This document shows positions 44,355-56,039 of a stretch of 64,000 bases of DNA, piece by piece. The DNA is from Corbicula japonica. Lineage: Eukaryota > Mollusca > Bivalvia > Venerida > Cyrenidae. A model generated the notes under the pieces. It was not told the origin of the DNA. It saw nothing but the letters and a program-made list of their open reading frames with translations, and did no database searches. The stretch lies in the NCBI GenBank assembly GCA_038501625.1, contig JAZAYU010000001.1:4216001-4280000 (forward strand), read 5' to 3'. Each line of letters begins with the position of its first letter. Position 1 is the first letter of the stretch. The position numbers and the translations under genes were made by a program.

Positions 44355-45145
44355 TCAACCAATCAGCTGCCTGAAATTTGTATGGACAGAACTGACTTTC
44401 TGAAGTCTGTGTTTTCGTCTAAACTGTGACGTTTTCAGATTTTAACATAAAATTTTGATGAATTGTTCAGTCTTTTTTTAATCCGTGATCTCCATTATCA
44501 GGGTGGCTATAACACGTGACTTTTTGGGTGTCATGCACACACAAAATCACTCGCTTCGGGTATGTTCTTTGCTTTTTCTAAGTAATTTCTGGACCAAATT
44601 CGATCAGATAAAGAGCACCGTACTCCTTTAAAAAGCATTTTCATCGACATTAAACCTCCATTATCAATCGGCTTCCGTTTTCCCAAACTTTCAAAGATAA
44701 GTTTACACATTCAAACAAAATTTGTATTTGAATGTTGTATCAATCGGATGCCGTTTTCTCAAACTTTCAAAAACAAGTTTTCACATTCAAACAAAATTTG
44801 TATTTGAATGTTTGAGAAAAAGGCAGCCGATTGAAAATAAAGGTTAAATGTCGATGAAAATGCTTTTTAACAGGAGTACGGTGCTCTTTATCTGAACGAA
44901 ATTAGTCCAGTCATTACTGAGAAATAAGGAAAACCTGCCTAAAGCGAGTGATTTTGTTTGTGCACGACATCCAAAAGTCACGTGGTATAGCCACCCTGAT
45001 ATTGGAGATCACTATTAAAAAAAGATTGGACAATTGATCAAAATTGTATGTAAAAATCTGAAAACGTCACAGTTTAGACGAAAACACAGACTTTAGAAAG
45101 TCAATTCTGCCCATACAAATCTCAGGCAGCCGATTGGTTTGATTA
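44355..45145. mobile_element. Foldback element with about 350-bp arms
   Basis: Left arm about 44355-44710 pairs with right arm about 44800-45145. Outer ends are CAACCAATCAGCTGCCTG and CAGGCAGCCGATTGGTTTG. Inner pairs include GGGTGGCTATA with TATAGCCACCC, AAAGAGCACCGTACTCC with GGAGTACGGTGCTCTTT, and AAAAGCATTTTCATCGACAT with ATGTCGATGAAAATGCTTTT. The loop contains a duplicated piece of arm (CACATTCAAACAAAATTTG at about 44706 and 44778). No ORF. It is probably a non-autonomous foldback transposon. Target duplication not resolved. Confidence 0.85.
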
Positions 45146-45149
45146 TGTG

Positions 45150-46900
45150 AAGTTAAAAAAATCGTAAACGTAAATAAAATCATCATGTCTTTTTAATTCA
45201 AAAGTTATTGCACTGATACTTTAAACAGCAACAAAGTGCAAGGCGGATCTTTGAGACACGAGTGTTATTATATCAAAAACAGGCGGGAAAGTTCTACTGA
45301 CCTTTCTTACGTATTTACTTACGAAATAGCTTGTATATTTGCGCTGAATTTTTTAATAGTATGCTTGCGGCCATTTACCCACATGTTCATATTTGATATT
45401 CATAATTGATTTCAAACGTTAGTTATAATAAGTACTTGTCGCTTTTTATGCTAAATCGTCCGTGGTTATCATTCTTTATTTCATAATATGTCTAAATTGG
45501 TCACAACTGTGCATTTTACACTTTGAAGAACACTGAATGCATTACAAATTCTAAAAGTTACTTATCATTAAGTATAAAGACATTCAAAATGTGCCATCTC
45601 GTCGATTTTATCATTGTAGGCAGTGTTTGCATATACTGGTTATGTTTGATTAAATGTTAATTGTAATTTTGAGGATAGACGATGAAGTGTACTTTAGAAG
45701 TTAAATCAAATATATCATAATCCATATGAAAATGTGTCTTACAGTCAAATGACACGTCTAATGTTACAATTGTGCCTCACTGAACGATTTAAAACAGTAT
45801 GTTGTAATTAAAATACTTCCAATACAATCATTACTATTGTTTTCACGTGCCAAGAGCCACATTGTGTCGAAATATGGTGTTTGAACGACAAGTTAGGCAA
45901 CCAAGACATATTTAAAGCCGAAGAGTAATTGCGTTCAGCAATTGTGTCGATAAAATAAAATTTTGGCTAATGCTTCTAATAACACATTTTAATCTATAAT
46001 GTGCCCATTTGTAATCTTCTGTGAAGCTTCTATTGAAGTTAACAATTAACTCCATAGAAGGTGACAAAAAAGCAAAAAAACAACAACATTAGTTTTCAAT
46101 CCAAAAATTATAAGCAATACATTCATATACAATATAGTCATGAATATTAGTGTGGCATTTTTTTTTCTTAAGATAAAACTTCCTTTATAAGAGATATATA
46201 TTTTTACTTTAATTAAAATTGAGTGTACAAACGATATTAGTCATAAATTAAACTTTATAGTAAGCATTTCGCCTGAAATACTTTTGCAATTATGGATGGA
46301 TTTACGACAAGCTTGAAATTTATATGAACTTGTTAACACTTTACCAAACCATTCTCAATTTTTCTGAATATGCAAAAATAGGTACATAAAGCGAAAGACA
46401 AATGATAGATATTCCCGAGGGTATTACGTGTGCTTGTGCCTCACCTGCTTCAGAGCTGCTCGTAGGCTCTCGTAAATCTACGTCTTTATTCAAGACGTAG
46501 ACGAAGGTGTGAAGATGTAACACAAAGTTGCCGATAAATAATTTAACCTTCTCATTATATCATTATCTGACTTTATCCGAATTATGTGTTCAAACGATGT
46601 GCTTGTCATACAAATAACAATATAGACAATGCTTCAAGATGACGCACTCATTCTCAGGAGAACACATCACTCACTCTACTTTAAAAAAGACATTTTAGCC
46701 TAAGAACACGTGTCACGTGTTTACCATTCAACAACACTGAGAAATTCAGAGCAATTAACGGCTTAAAAGCTGATCTTATTATATTAGTAGGTACATTATT
46801 TAGTTACTTGCTGGTCGAGAATAGATGTTAAACTATATTAGTAAGGACATCAATTTACTAGTTAATGGGGGTAGATGGTTAACTTTTAGTCCGATAAATA
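45150..46900. other. No gene seen
   Basis: AT-rich spacer. The small ORF at 46341-46523 has no recognisable feature. Confidence 0.4.
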
Positions 46901-47071
46901 TATATCAAGGGGTCTAACCTAAAGTAAGAAGATCGATGCTTTAAGACGGCCATTTCATGGAGAGTGGTGTCAATTGGTGATAAAACAGCATTGTTTTGTT
47001 TACATCGACCACTAATTCAGTAAAGTAAGTACATTTTCTTGTATTATAGGTATTGTGTATGAGATAACCAC

Positions 47072-47302
47072 CTAGCCGCTTGATTCAGACATCTGCTTCT
47101 GGTCCGTTTTTGTCTGTCCATGCAGTGGTTGAAGCGTGAAAGAAGGGATAGCGGCATAGGGGTCCAAACTCTGCAATGTCTGCAGACTGATTTTGGGAGC
47201 TTTAGAGAATAATATTTCGCCTTGCTGTGTTTGCGGGGTGCGGCATACATTATTTAACACTTTAGAACGTTTTCCTGTGCTAATAGGAGCCTCTGTGTTC
47301 AT
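47072..47302 (-). CDS. ORF inside the left inverted repeat, 76 aa
   Basis: Starts MNTEAPISTGKRSKVLNNVC, contains SKAPKISLQTLQSLDPYAAI and ends TKTDQKQMSESSG. It is Ser/Thr/Gln-rich with no recognised domain. It reads outward, toward the element end. In the right repeat (from about 49171, plus strand) the same ORF has lost one A in the AAACG run after ISTG and is frameshifted, although a second frame (49222-49428) stays open. Because the gene-bearing arm is duplicated in inverted orientation, this may be a captured first exon. It is weakly supported as a protein. Confidence 0.35.
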   Translation of the reverse strand: MNTEAPISTGKRSKVLNNVCRTPQTQQGEILFSKAPKISLQTLQSLDPYAAIPSFTLQPLHGQTKTDQKQMSESSG

Positions 47303-47429
47303 TTTTTTTTACATTTAAGACGATTTCATGGAGAACTGTCTCACTTTAGGACAATTTCATGGAGAACCGCCTTACATAAGAAAGCCATTGTTAATGGATT
47401 TAACACCAACTCTTGTTTTCATTTTTTAG

Positions 47430-47919
47430 GTCTAGTTCCAAACATGAGAAAAAGAAAACCCGTGTTGAATCTAAGAAGAAAATGGAAGGAAACCGAAAGA
47501 AAAAGAAAATTATCCCATATCTCCTCACCACTGAAGACGACAAAGAAAAAATACGTCTTACGTCTCTATCACCGCTGAAATTATTATCACCTAGATCAAC
47601 ATCTGTGAAACGTTTTCATCCAACATCTTCATCACCTTTCAAATATTTTTCACCTAAATCAACAATTTGCAAAAAACTCTGTGTATCATCAACGAAAGTA
47701 TTTTTAGCTTCCCCATCACCCAAAACATTGCAACGAACACCAGTAATAACTCAAAGTAGTAAAGAAAGTACCCAAACGGAAACCACTCCAGACTTTGACC
47801 AAACACTCCATCAATTGAAAACATTAGTTGAAAATGGGTCGTTTTCAACCAACAACATAGTTTTTAAATTGCTACAAGACTCACTTAGATGGCATGCATG
47901 CAGCAATGTGTCATTATAA
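47430..47919 (+). CDS. Basic Ser/Lys-rich ORF in the transposon centre, probable internal exon
   Basis: About 162 residues stay open after the acceptor-like TTTTCATTTTTTAG (ends 47429). The N-terminal third is strongly basic (KHEKKKTRVESKKK and KKKKIIPYLL). The middle repeats SPLKLLSPRSTSVKRFHPT and SSPFKYFSPKSTICKKL, a tandem S-P-x-K-x-x-S-P motif. The C-terminal part reads TLHQLKTLVENGSF, VFKLLQDSLRWHACSNVSL. The first in-frame ATG is near 47482, so a spliced start upstream is likely. It looks like the disordered, basic, DNA-binding end of a larger protein, perhaps the transposon's own. No family is confidently recognised. Confidence 0.5.
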
Positions 47920-48026
47920 GAAGTGTCATAGTCAATATACTTCCACCAATTAACAGTGATTGGCAGCTTGAGTGACCGTTAGTAAAAAACAACAACAACA
48001 AAACTCTCTGGATTTTTTTTTCATAG

Positions 48027-48117
48027 GTTTTGGTTGGCCTGCCGTCCGGCAATATTCGTTTGGTTCAATCAATTTAACGATTTCTCGGGTTGTAGCTGGA
48101 ATCATCCTATTATGTAA
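48027..48117 (+). CDS. Possible second exon of the transposon ORF
   Basis: After an acceptor-like TTTTTTTTTCATAG ending at 48026, one frame reads FWLACRPAIFVWFNQFNDFS, then GCSWNHPIM and TAA. It is rich in aromatic residues and could continue the protein of 47430-47919 across a short intron. The rest of any such protein is missing before the right inverted repeat at 49109, so the copy is internally deleted. Confidence 0.3.
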
Positions 48118-48119
48118 AT

Positions 48120-49108
48120 ACTTAATATTTTTTCTCAAAAGCAAAACACGCAGAACACATATCAACCTAGTCGCCGACGAGCTACATAAGAATATAATTA
48201 TGTCTCATTCCACTATAAATTATAGCGTTACAAAAAAATGCCGTTAAACGGTAAAATGTCCGATAATGTTCGTCTGAATTGTCAATTATACAGATTTATT
48301 TTTAGTAAACACAATTCACGTGTGTATTTTCATAAAAAAACCAAAGAATTCCGTTGGATACTCGCGTCCTGAAAATACCGCGATAAACAATGTTTAAAAT
48401 GCGCATAAACTTTCTTGATGTGCTTGTAAATGATCATAACGTTTTTTTTTATTCTTCGTTGTTTGACTGAACTTACTTATTTATAAATTTGAAATGATTA
48501 ATCAACATTTTCTTAATTTTATAATCACTCAGTCATATTAACAATAGTAAACGATGCCCCCTCGCGTGCATTTATCGACTAAATATGCTCTTCAGTTTTA
48601 GAGAGCACTAAGGGGAGGTAACAATGTGAAAGAACTCTATTATCAGGGCTTCTTGATAACAATACGGACCGGTGTTTAATAAAGAGTTTTGCCATGAGGT
48701 GTGAATTCACTAATGCCGGTGTATGTTTTAATTCAAAACTTTACCATTGGGTAAAGCTAAAAAGGTAAAAAGCCCTATCAAATGATTGTCATAATAAAGA
48801 TAATTTGCATAATCAGTATCACGCGCATCCAATCCCGATCATATGACTTTTCGACTGGTGCATACGTTAAAATGGGATGTCTTAAGGTGAAATTGTGTCG
48901 CGTAATCCGTTTTAAGCACTAAAGTATAGTACAGTCATGGAAACCTAACAAGCAATGATATACTGGTCTTAATTGTGCTCATTGCAGTTAATGGGTGCAG
49001 TTCTTGACTTGCCATATCATGTTCAATACATGGTACACAATAAAAATTATAGATATACTTCTGTTCATTATAAACTAATCAGTGTCTAACCTCTCCAAAA
49101 TTAATAGC
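48120..49108. other. Transposon interior without ORF
   Basis: AT-rich remainder of the 46906-49566 element. No conserved coding sequence was seen; probably decayed or deleted transposase region. Confidence 0.4.
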
Positions 49109-49689
49109 TCTCCATGAAATTGTCCTAAAGTGAGACAGTTCTCCATGAAATCGTCTTAAATGTAAAAAAAATGAACACAGAGGCTCCTATTAGCACAGGA
49201 AACGTTCTAAAGTGTTAAATAATGTATGCCGCACCCCGCAAACACAGCAAGGCGAAATCTAATTCTCTAAAGCTCCCAAAATCAGTCTGCAGACATTGCA
49301 GAGTTTGGACCCCTATGTCGCTATCCCTTCTTTCACGCTTCAACCACTGCATGGACAGACAAAAACGGACCAGAAGCAGATGTCTGAAACAAGCGGCTAG
49401 GTGGTTATCTCATACACAATACCTATAATACAAGAAAATGTACTTACTTTACTGAATTAGTGGTCGATGTAAACAAAACAATGCTGTTTTATCACCAATT
49501 GACACCACTCTCCATGAAATGGCCGTCTTAAAGCATCGATCTTCTTACTTTAGGTTAGACCCCTTGTATATGTTAGTTCAGTCCTGACTGCTGACTGTTA
49601 GTATGAACAACTAACATCGTTTCCCTGTTTTAAAAGGGTAGACAAATGCTGTTATTTATCCCCGACATTCGGAGCGACCTTTGCCCATT

Positions 49690-49782
49690 AGATCATAAGA
49701 CTAAATCTGGTCGCCATTTAAGCCAATCAAATGTTTAAGATTCGAATGGTCTCCAATCTTTGTTTTATGATCTCGGGCCCTT
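49690..49782 (+). repeat. Half-copy of the dispersed palindromic element
   Basis: TGGTCGCCATTTAAGCCAATC, AAATGTTTAAGATTCG and TTTTATGATCTCGGGCC correspond to one arm of the 56833-56944 palindrome plus the extension seen at 36281-36375. Confidence 0.6.
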
Positions 49783-49802
49783 GTCCACGAAATCAACGAT
49801 AT

Positions 49803-49930
49803 GGTTTCAGCTAGGTATCAGAAACAACGCATGCTTCTGTACGAAAACGACACAGTCCACTTGGACATGTCTGGTTTCAGCTAGGTATCAGAAACAACGC
49901 ATGCTTCTGTACGAAAACGACACAGTCCTC
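49803..49930 (+). repeat. 70-bp direct duplication
   Basis: GGTTTCAGCTAGGTATCAGA, with the following 36 bases through ACGACACAGTCC, occurs at 49803 and again at 49873 with about 56 of 56 bases identical. The duplication lies in the LINE scrap and was made after it died, or contributed to its death. Confidence 0.85.
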
Positions 49931-50050
49931 TTGGAGATGCCAGAAGGAGGTCAGTAAACAATGTTCAATCTGCTACACGACTATTGTAAACGATGGCTCG
50001 TGCTTGTTAATGCCAGCAAGTAAACGTCAATGGACTTCCTGGAGGACAAT
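49873..50050 (+). pseudogene. Non-LTR retrotransposon RT scrap
   Basis: Frame from the duplicated unit reads MLLYENDTVLLEMPEGGQ, stop, TMFNLLHDYCKRWLVLVNAS, K, stop, TSMDFLEDN. This parallels the motif C region of LINE reverse transcriptases (LLYADDTVLL, then a helix, DYC-x-x-W-x-L-x-VN-x-x-K-T). The first Asp of ADD is replaced (YEND) and two in-frame stops are present. Only this motif survives; clade unassigned. Confidence 0.6.
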
Positions 50051-50059
50051 AACGCAACT

Positions 50060-50925
50060 CTGTTACATTTCATTACGTTTTAGAGACTGTAGTGTGACTA
50101 TACTTATCATAGCGGAGCCCTGGGGAATGGAGCCGGGCACACCTTTGGGTCTTTTATCAGCGAAACCCATTCAACACTCAAATCAGAAATACTACCAGAT
50201 TTTTGTCGTTTTGCCGGCGATAAAAATACCAGCATATATTGGTCTGTATTAATAAAACCATTAAACAATTTTCTTCAACCCAGATTTATAATCTGTCAAG
50301 CTAATTTTCCTAAAAGTTGTTTCACTGACCTGTAAATGTGTATGTGATTTTTTACTAGACTTAATGTGCAGATCGAAACGTTTTTAAAAGAGACACGAAT
50401 GTGATAACAATCTATAAATATATTCAAAAATGGTTAATTCAATTACTGACATTTCGCTCCTTCAATACAATAATTTGACGATATTTTTCAGCGTTCAACA
50501 TGCCATAAAGAAATGTGTGATTTACGATATATTTCGTGTCTGCAAGCTCATTAAAATAATTTAGCAATTAGCTTGATTGAATTAAAGTGTGTTTGACACG
50601 CTACTACAACATTTTTGTTAAATAACTATTAATCACCCATACACTGATAACATAATAATAAAGATATTACTAGCAAACTTCTAGTACTTTAACAAGAAAG
50701 CTTAAACAAAACTTAAACAAATTAGAAAAAAAACATGTGCCATCCTGACCTTGTGTTTTGGCTCCTTCCGTTGATGATTTTATCATGATACTATCTGCGT
50801 CATTAAAAACCTACAGGTACATTGGAATGGTGTTATAAAATGAAATACACATTAAAATATTATTCCGTGCGTACAATTTAAATATGGGTTACTTAGATAA
50901 CAATTCGGGTTTAATAAATCTCTCT
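50060..50925. other. No gene seen
   Basis: AT-rich spacer with nothing recognisable. Confidence 0.4.
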
Positions 50926-50929
50926 CGTA

Positions 50930-51055
50930 AATTGGCGTCTATTTTGAAATTGATCATTTTATTACCCGTGCGCTTTTTTCCTCTCTTCTTGTTGGTTGTG
51001 TGGTGAGGTTGTGTCTTCTGAAAATGGCCGTACCTGATATTGATATTTCACTTTT
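50930..51055 (+). repeat. PLE tail end, sense fragment
   Basis: TTGGCGTCTATTTTGAAATTG, CTCTCTTCTTGTTGG, TGTGTGGTGAGGTTGTG and CCTGATATTGATATTTCAC match the last 120 bp of the sense tail at 6155-6620. Confidence 0.6.
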
Positions 51056-51059
51056 ATTA

Positions 51060-53185
51060 TCTTAGACAGAACATGAACTTAAATCAAACTACATAACATA
51101 TTTATTTGTTTCCTTTAAGGGGTTTAATTTTTTCTGAAAGTATTGTTCTTGACTCAATATGGTTATATAACTAATACCACCTCCTATGTTATTTTCTAAA
51201 TTAAGATCAAACATGTTTCGTTTGTCGTATACAAGTCATAGGTTCTCTTCCTTAAATTGCAACTTTCACTTGATTTACATTACGTATTTGATAACACGTA
51301 AACATCCATACGGTATGTATTTAAAATCTGCAATTCATTCATTTTATAAATTCGATATTTAATATACTGTTTTGGCAGTTGTATGAATAGGTACAATCTC
51401 AATACAGCATAGAAATGAAAATGATATTTTAATACTGCTGTCACCATATATATATTGAACCTTAAATTGTAATTTATAATTGAGAGCTTCGATTATTTTT
51501 GAAACATATCAAATTTACTTGTCATTTCGGTGACCCACAGCAGCTGCAATTGTTAACTGGATTTTTAAATTGGATTAAATTAATGGCAATCTCGTTTAGC
51601 AGGTATCATTTTAAATATTGATTCAATTAAATTGAAAATGTATTAGGGATGCACTTTCCTTTTATAACGATATGAGCATTAAAAAGCATATTATGCTGAA
51701 AAAGAATGATCTTTTCTTACAGATCGAGATAATTTCTCATTTATTATCATTCTTGACGTATCAAAATAACAATGATGATCGTTTTTCATAATTATGAAAT
51801 TTGATCATAATTCATTATCAAAACAGCAGTCGTTAAAGGTTGTATGTTTATCGTAAAAGGTCGCTCCCTACCTCGACTCTACTGCTGCCGCGATAATCTA
51901 TTTAATCAGCTTTCATGCTTGGTGTCAACCCAATAAGATTATCAATTCGCTCACCTATTCGGTTGCTGGAGGAAGGATTTTATATCAATATACATACGAG
52001 ACTTGAACAGTTATTTAATCCTTTTTTTCATGTCGTATCTCTTGTTCTGGTACATATTAATTGCGCTTTGCAGTGCATTTCGTTAATTCATTTGTGTTTG
52101 TTCATATGGTTTTGCATGTAACTTTGTCAAATAGGATGTCGGATCGTCGTGTAACCTGTACACGTTTGTAAGACAGCACTGAGACAAGTGGGAGATTTGT
52201 AGTAATCCATCGGTTAAATGACAAAATTCTTTTCTTCCGAACTTTCCAAAGCGGTCGTCCCGAATGTTTTCTTATTGTCAAAATCACTCAATAACAGACT
52301 CAGTTTAAATTAAGTCAGGAATTATTACTTTGCCTGAACAGCAAAAAACAGAGCTTTGATTCAATAAGCCATAGATTCAACTGGATACAATAATACACTG
52401 TTTTCTGGGCCCACATATCTTATATAAAAAAAACTTTCTTCAATTTCAAGCAGCTGATTGGCTGAAACTGTCTTCAGTCTCTAAATTAGCCAGTCAAAGG
52501 CTAGACTTCCAAAACTGGTATCTAATGATTGTAAACGCAGTGCACATACGTTTGTTTGTCTTGTTTCAATTAATCTTTAAAGAGTAAGGATAAGTATTTT
52601 GAGTTTCTCCCTGCATAAACTTATTTGTTATACGTAAATATGAAGTGAAAACAAGTGTCCATATCTGTATACATTCAAAATTATAGTTTTCTGACCGCCG
52701 CTCCAAATATAAAGAAATGGGGTATGACACCACAAAATGAACAAATACAGGCTACTTGAACTTGACGGTCAGGTCAAAGGGGTGGTATTTGCCGAGTTTT
52801 ACACGAATAAGTGGCGTTGAACATCGTCCTCATGAACTTTTGGCAGTTTCTGTATTCAAGGTTAGGTAAACTAGTCGTTTTTGTACTGTAAACAATACAA
52901 ACCTCGTCCGCACACGTAACCCTCAAAATGCTGCGACAGACACTTCGAAAACAAAACAGCTCATTCTACAAGATTGTGTGTGCAGACCGATCCTTAAATA
53001 TAACCAAGAAATTCTAGGACCAAGAGTAAAAGTCAAGTCACAGTTCGGATTGTTTTAATCATTGACGAACATGGTAGTTAACACAAGTCTGATTTTAATT
53101 TGTGTCTCTTGAATTCTTGCAGTCAATAATGAAATATTTGTGACATTTTGGGTTGTATTACAAAAACGCAAATAAAAAAGAAGAA
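51060..53185. other. No gene seen
   Basis: AT-rich spacer. 51320-51460 holds a weak copy of the repeat at 37085-37380. CAAGCAGCTGATTGGCTGAAAC at 52448 is a short piece of the palindromic element. Nothing coding was recognised. Confidence 0.4.
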
Positions 53186-53189
53186 AAGG

Positions 53190-53320
53190 AAACTTTGAAA
53201 GTCACCGAACACGACAAATATGAAAATATTGCAGGCTCGGTTTAATTGAGCCTCTTTATAGACAGTAACGGACATGCAAATAAATGCCCACGCCGCCTAG
53301 CCCAGGGTTGAAAACAACTC
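53190..53320 (-). repeat. Repeat family B fragment
   Basis: AACACGACAAATATGAAAATA, TTGCAGGCTCGGTTTAATTG, GACAGTAACGGACATGC and CCCACGCCGCCTAG in antisense order. Confidence 0.75.
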
Positions 53321-53384
53321 AATATTAACACCAAAAAAATAAGTACAATTTTGATCCATCCTAAACGATGGAATGCATATGACA

Positions 53385-53965
53385 GTGAACATGGAATCTT
53401 CAATGCGGTATTTTCAGATTAATACCATTCCATGTTCAGCGGCGTATGGTCCCCAGATAAAAGAATTGTTTTGCCCTAAACGAGAAACCAATGGGCGGAA
53501 CTAAACAGAATGGAATTTTGACAGGGGATCAGAGAATATAAATCCTGCACATCACAGACAACGCCAAAGGGCAAAATTTAAAAAGCAGGAAATATATCCT
53601 TTGGGTGATTGAACAATATCGAAAACTATATTGGCTGGGATATTGAAGCCACCAATCTTTAAACTGGCCGAAATATTTAATCATAAGCAATTTTAGAAGT
53701 ACTGTTTATATAGCACATAGGTATCGTGCTGAACGACTTTCAAAGGACGTTACTGATAACAGCACTGATTGAATGTACGGGAAGACTTTTTACAGCCGCC
53801 ATACAGCACAAACAATGCTATTGTGATATTATATTAGATGAAAAGGGAAGTTTGAACGCCACTGAACACGACAAATATAAAAATATTGCAGGCTCGGTTT
53901 GATTGAGCCTGTTCATGGGCAGTAATGGAAATGCATATTACCGCCCACGCCGCCTAGTCCCGTGC
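53385..53965 (-). repeat. Repeat family B, near-complete copy
   Basis: The whole block is the reverse complement of the order seen at 9665-10650 without the MITE: GCGGTATTTTCAGATTAATAC, CAGCGGCGTATGGTCCCCAG, AAATCCTGCACATC, GTGCTGAACGACTTTCAAAGG, ACAGCACTGATTGAATG, and TTGCAGGCTCGGTTTGATTG. It supplies the uninterrupted reference for the MITE insertion at 9883. Confidence 0.8.
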
Positions 53966-53969
53966 AGTT

Positions 53970-55740
53970 TTGTTTCTTGTTTTGTGTATTATTGGTTGCG
54001 ATGTCTATGTTTTCATTGTTTTGAAATTGTTTAGTCCACGTGCTCTCTCTTCTCCGCGGTGTAGGGATGCTGTGTTTTATGAACTTTCTTTCCTGGCTTT
54101 TGTACTTATCTTTGTTATAAGCATTCTTTATCTCATAACTAGGTTCATACACTAGACAAAATGCAATATGTCTTCTGCAAAAAAGCTTTACTAACTAAAA
54201 ATATTTCTGAGCCACAAACATTAAAATGTAAATGTAATCTTCAAGTGGTTTGTGTGTACCAGTCAATGATGTTTGAAATGTCAACATTTGTAAACTCCCT
54301 CACGTATCACATTGTACCGTTTCAAACACTTACCATTTTATCACATTTAATCTTCCCTGCGGAACATTACAGTACATTAGCTTGACTTTCTGGATTGTCA
54401 CAAATGCTAAAATGTTTATATTCTCCTACGATGGATAGGCATTCCGTGGTAAGTTGCCACTGTTTGAATAACTTAAATATTAATAATAATGAAAAAAGAC
54501 AGCCAATTTTCTGTTTGAACAGAGCTAATCATCTGGTCTTATTGACCATTTTGAAGGCAATTATCTATATGTGTTTTACGTTCTGTTTGAATTGTTTGAA
54601 GTGATATAGACTTAACAACTGAAAACTATACGGTCTAAAACAGAATCTCTCTATTAACAATTGTGAGGTGATTTATTTAGGCAAGTGGTGTTTTTATTGA
54701 CCATTCAAAGTTCTTTGTAACAGAATGCAAAAAGGCTAAACCACATTTCAACCGGGGTTGACGGCGGAGGATTATCTCGTATCTAAACCTAGCGCCTAGC
54801 AACTTCTGACAACTTTAATATAGCGTTTTAACCTAAAAGGTATAGAAAGCATGTTTTGCCACCGAATATATATATTATATAAATAAAAGGTATGTTTGGA
54901 AAACCTCTGAAATTCTAAAAGCTAATAGTATATGTCTGCTATCGATGTCACTGCATTAATGGAATGGCTGAGAAGCAGGTGTGTATGATTTGTCAAGGTG
55001 TGGGTTAATAGAGAAAACGATCAATTAAATGAAGTTCGCGAATTTCAAATATTTGTTACCCAAAGGTTAATTGATTCATAACAGCTTCTTAAATAGGATG
55101 TTTTGTGATTATTTCTTATTGAGCTGTTTCTTACAAGTAAGTGTGTTAATTGAATTATTGAACTGTGGAGTCGTTGACTCGGAAGTCAATGGATCAAAGG
55201 AATCTGTCATGAAAAGAATTACCATTAATTTATAAAAGGTGTGTTTCTGACAAATACTTAGAAAGACAATTTTAAGCATCAAAGGTTCACATAGAGTATT
55301 TACAAAGTCTCAGAATGAAATATGATACGTTTTTGAATTCCTGTAGAGAAAACAATATTCCGTTGATAGTAAAACAGACAAAAATGAATTCAAAGCGAAC
55401 AAGTGTGGAGGCATTCAACAACATAAAAAACTATGTCTGAAATAACACATAACAATAATTGATCCAGCAAAAAACAGTAACAGCAAAAAGACTTTTTGCA
55501 TTATGATTAAATCAATAATACTGTCACCAAAGCGAGATAAAACAGTCAATAAATGATTGTCGCCAGTGTTGTTTATAGGCATTCCGTGATTGCTTGACAG
55601 TCTTCGGAAGTACATTTTCTTTGTTTTATGGGAATGCTGGATGTTGTAAAAATACTAGTGTCAATGGCAAATAAAGAGTTTATTAATTACTATTTACTGA
55701 TAATGATGGTGGTGGTTATTAATTATTTATTTAATGAACT
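53970..55740. other. No gene seen
   Basis: AT-rich spacer. Short ORFs on both strands near 53.9-54.6 kb and 55.4-55.6 kb have no recognisable motif. Confidence 0.35.
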
Positions 55741-55744
55741 ATCA

Positions 55745-55872
55745 ACACAATCATCATCATAATCATCGTCATCACCATAATCATCATCATCACCATCATC
55801 ACCATCATCACCATAATCATCATCATCACCATCATCAACATCATCACTATCATCTCCATCATCATCATCAAT
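55745..55872 (+). repeat. ATC trinucleotide microsatellite
   Basis: About 125 bp of TCA/ATC triplets with interspersed CAC and AAT variants. It is purine-poor on this strand. Confidence 0.95.
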
Positions 55873-55904
55873 AAATTAATGGGTTGTAATAAATTATTAT
55901 TCAT

Positions 55905-56035
55905 TAATCAGAATTATTAATTGATTAATTAAATTAATTAATTAATTTGGATAAATAAATTAATTGATTAATTTGAATAAATTAATTAATCGATTAGTTA
56001 ATCAATTAATATATTAAAATTAATTTTCAATTATA
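55905..56035. repeat. AATT/AATTG-rich simple repeat
   Basis: Runs of TTAATTAATT and GATTAATT over about 130 bp, self-complementary and therefore hairpin-prone. It directly follows the ATC microsatellite. Confidence 0.85.
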
Positions 56036-56039
56036 CTTC

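Larger units (their letters stand above)
46906..49566 (+). mobile_element. 2.66-kb DNA transposon with 459-bp terminal inverted repeats
   Basis: The left terminus 46906-47364 and right terminus 49109-49566 are near-identical inverted repeats starting CAAGGGGTCTAACC. TATAT lies immediately outside both ends (46901-46905 and 49567-49571), consistent with a 5-bp target duplication. ATTTCATGGAGA and its complement recur at the outer and inner edges of each terminus. The 1.74-kb centre holds two plus-strand exon-like ORFs. High arm identity suggests recent movement or gene conversion. The superfamily is unassigned; the CAAGGGGTCT start is faintly hAT-like, but an 8-bp duplication is absent. Confidence 0.88.

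Noticed and set aside
47044..47250. 68-aa ORF in a second frame of the left inverted repeat, with a twin at 49222-49428
   Set aside because: The twin exists because the arms are duplicated. Conservation there cannot be used as evidence for coding.
46906..49566. Assigning the long-TIR element to the hAT superfamily from its CAAGGGGTCT start
   Set aside because: hAT elements leave 8-bp duplications; only a 5-bp TATAT is seen, and no hAT transposase motif is present.
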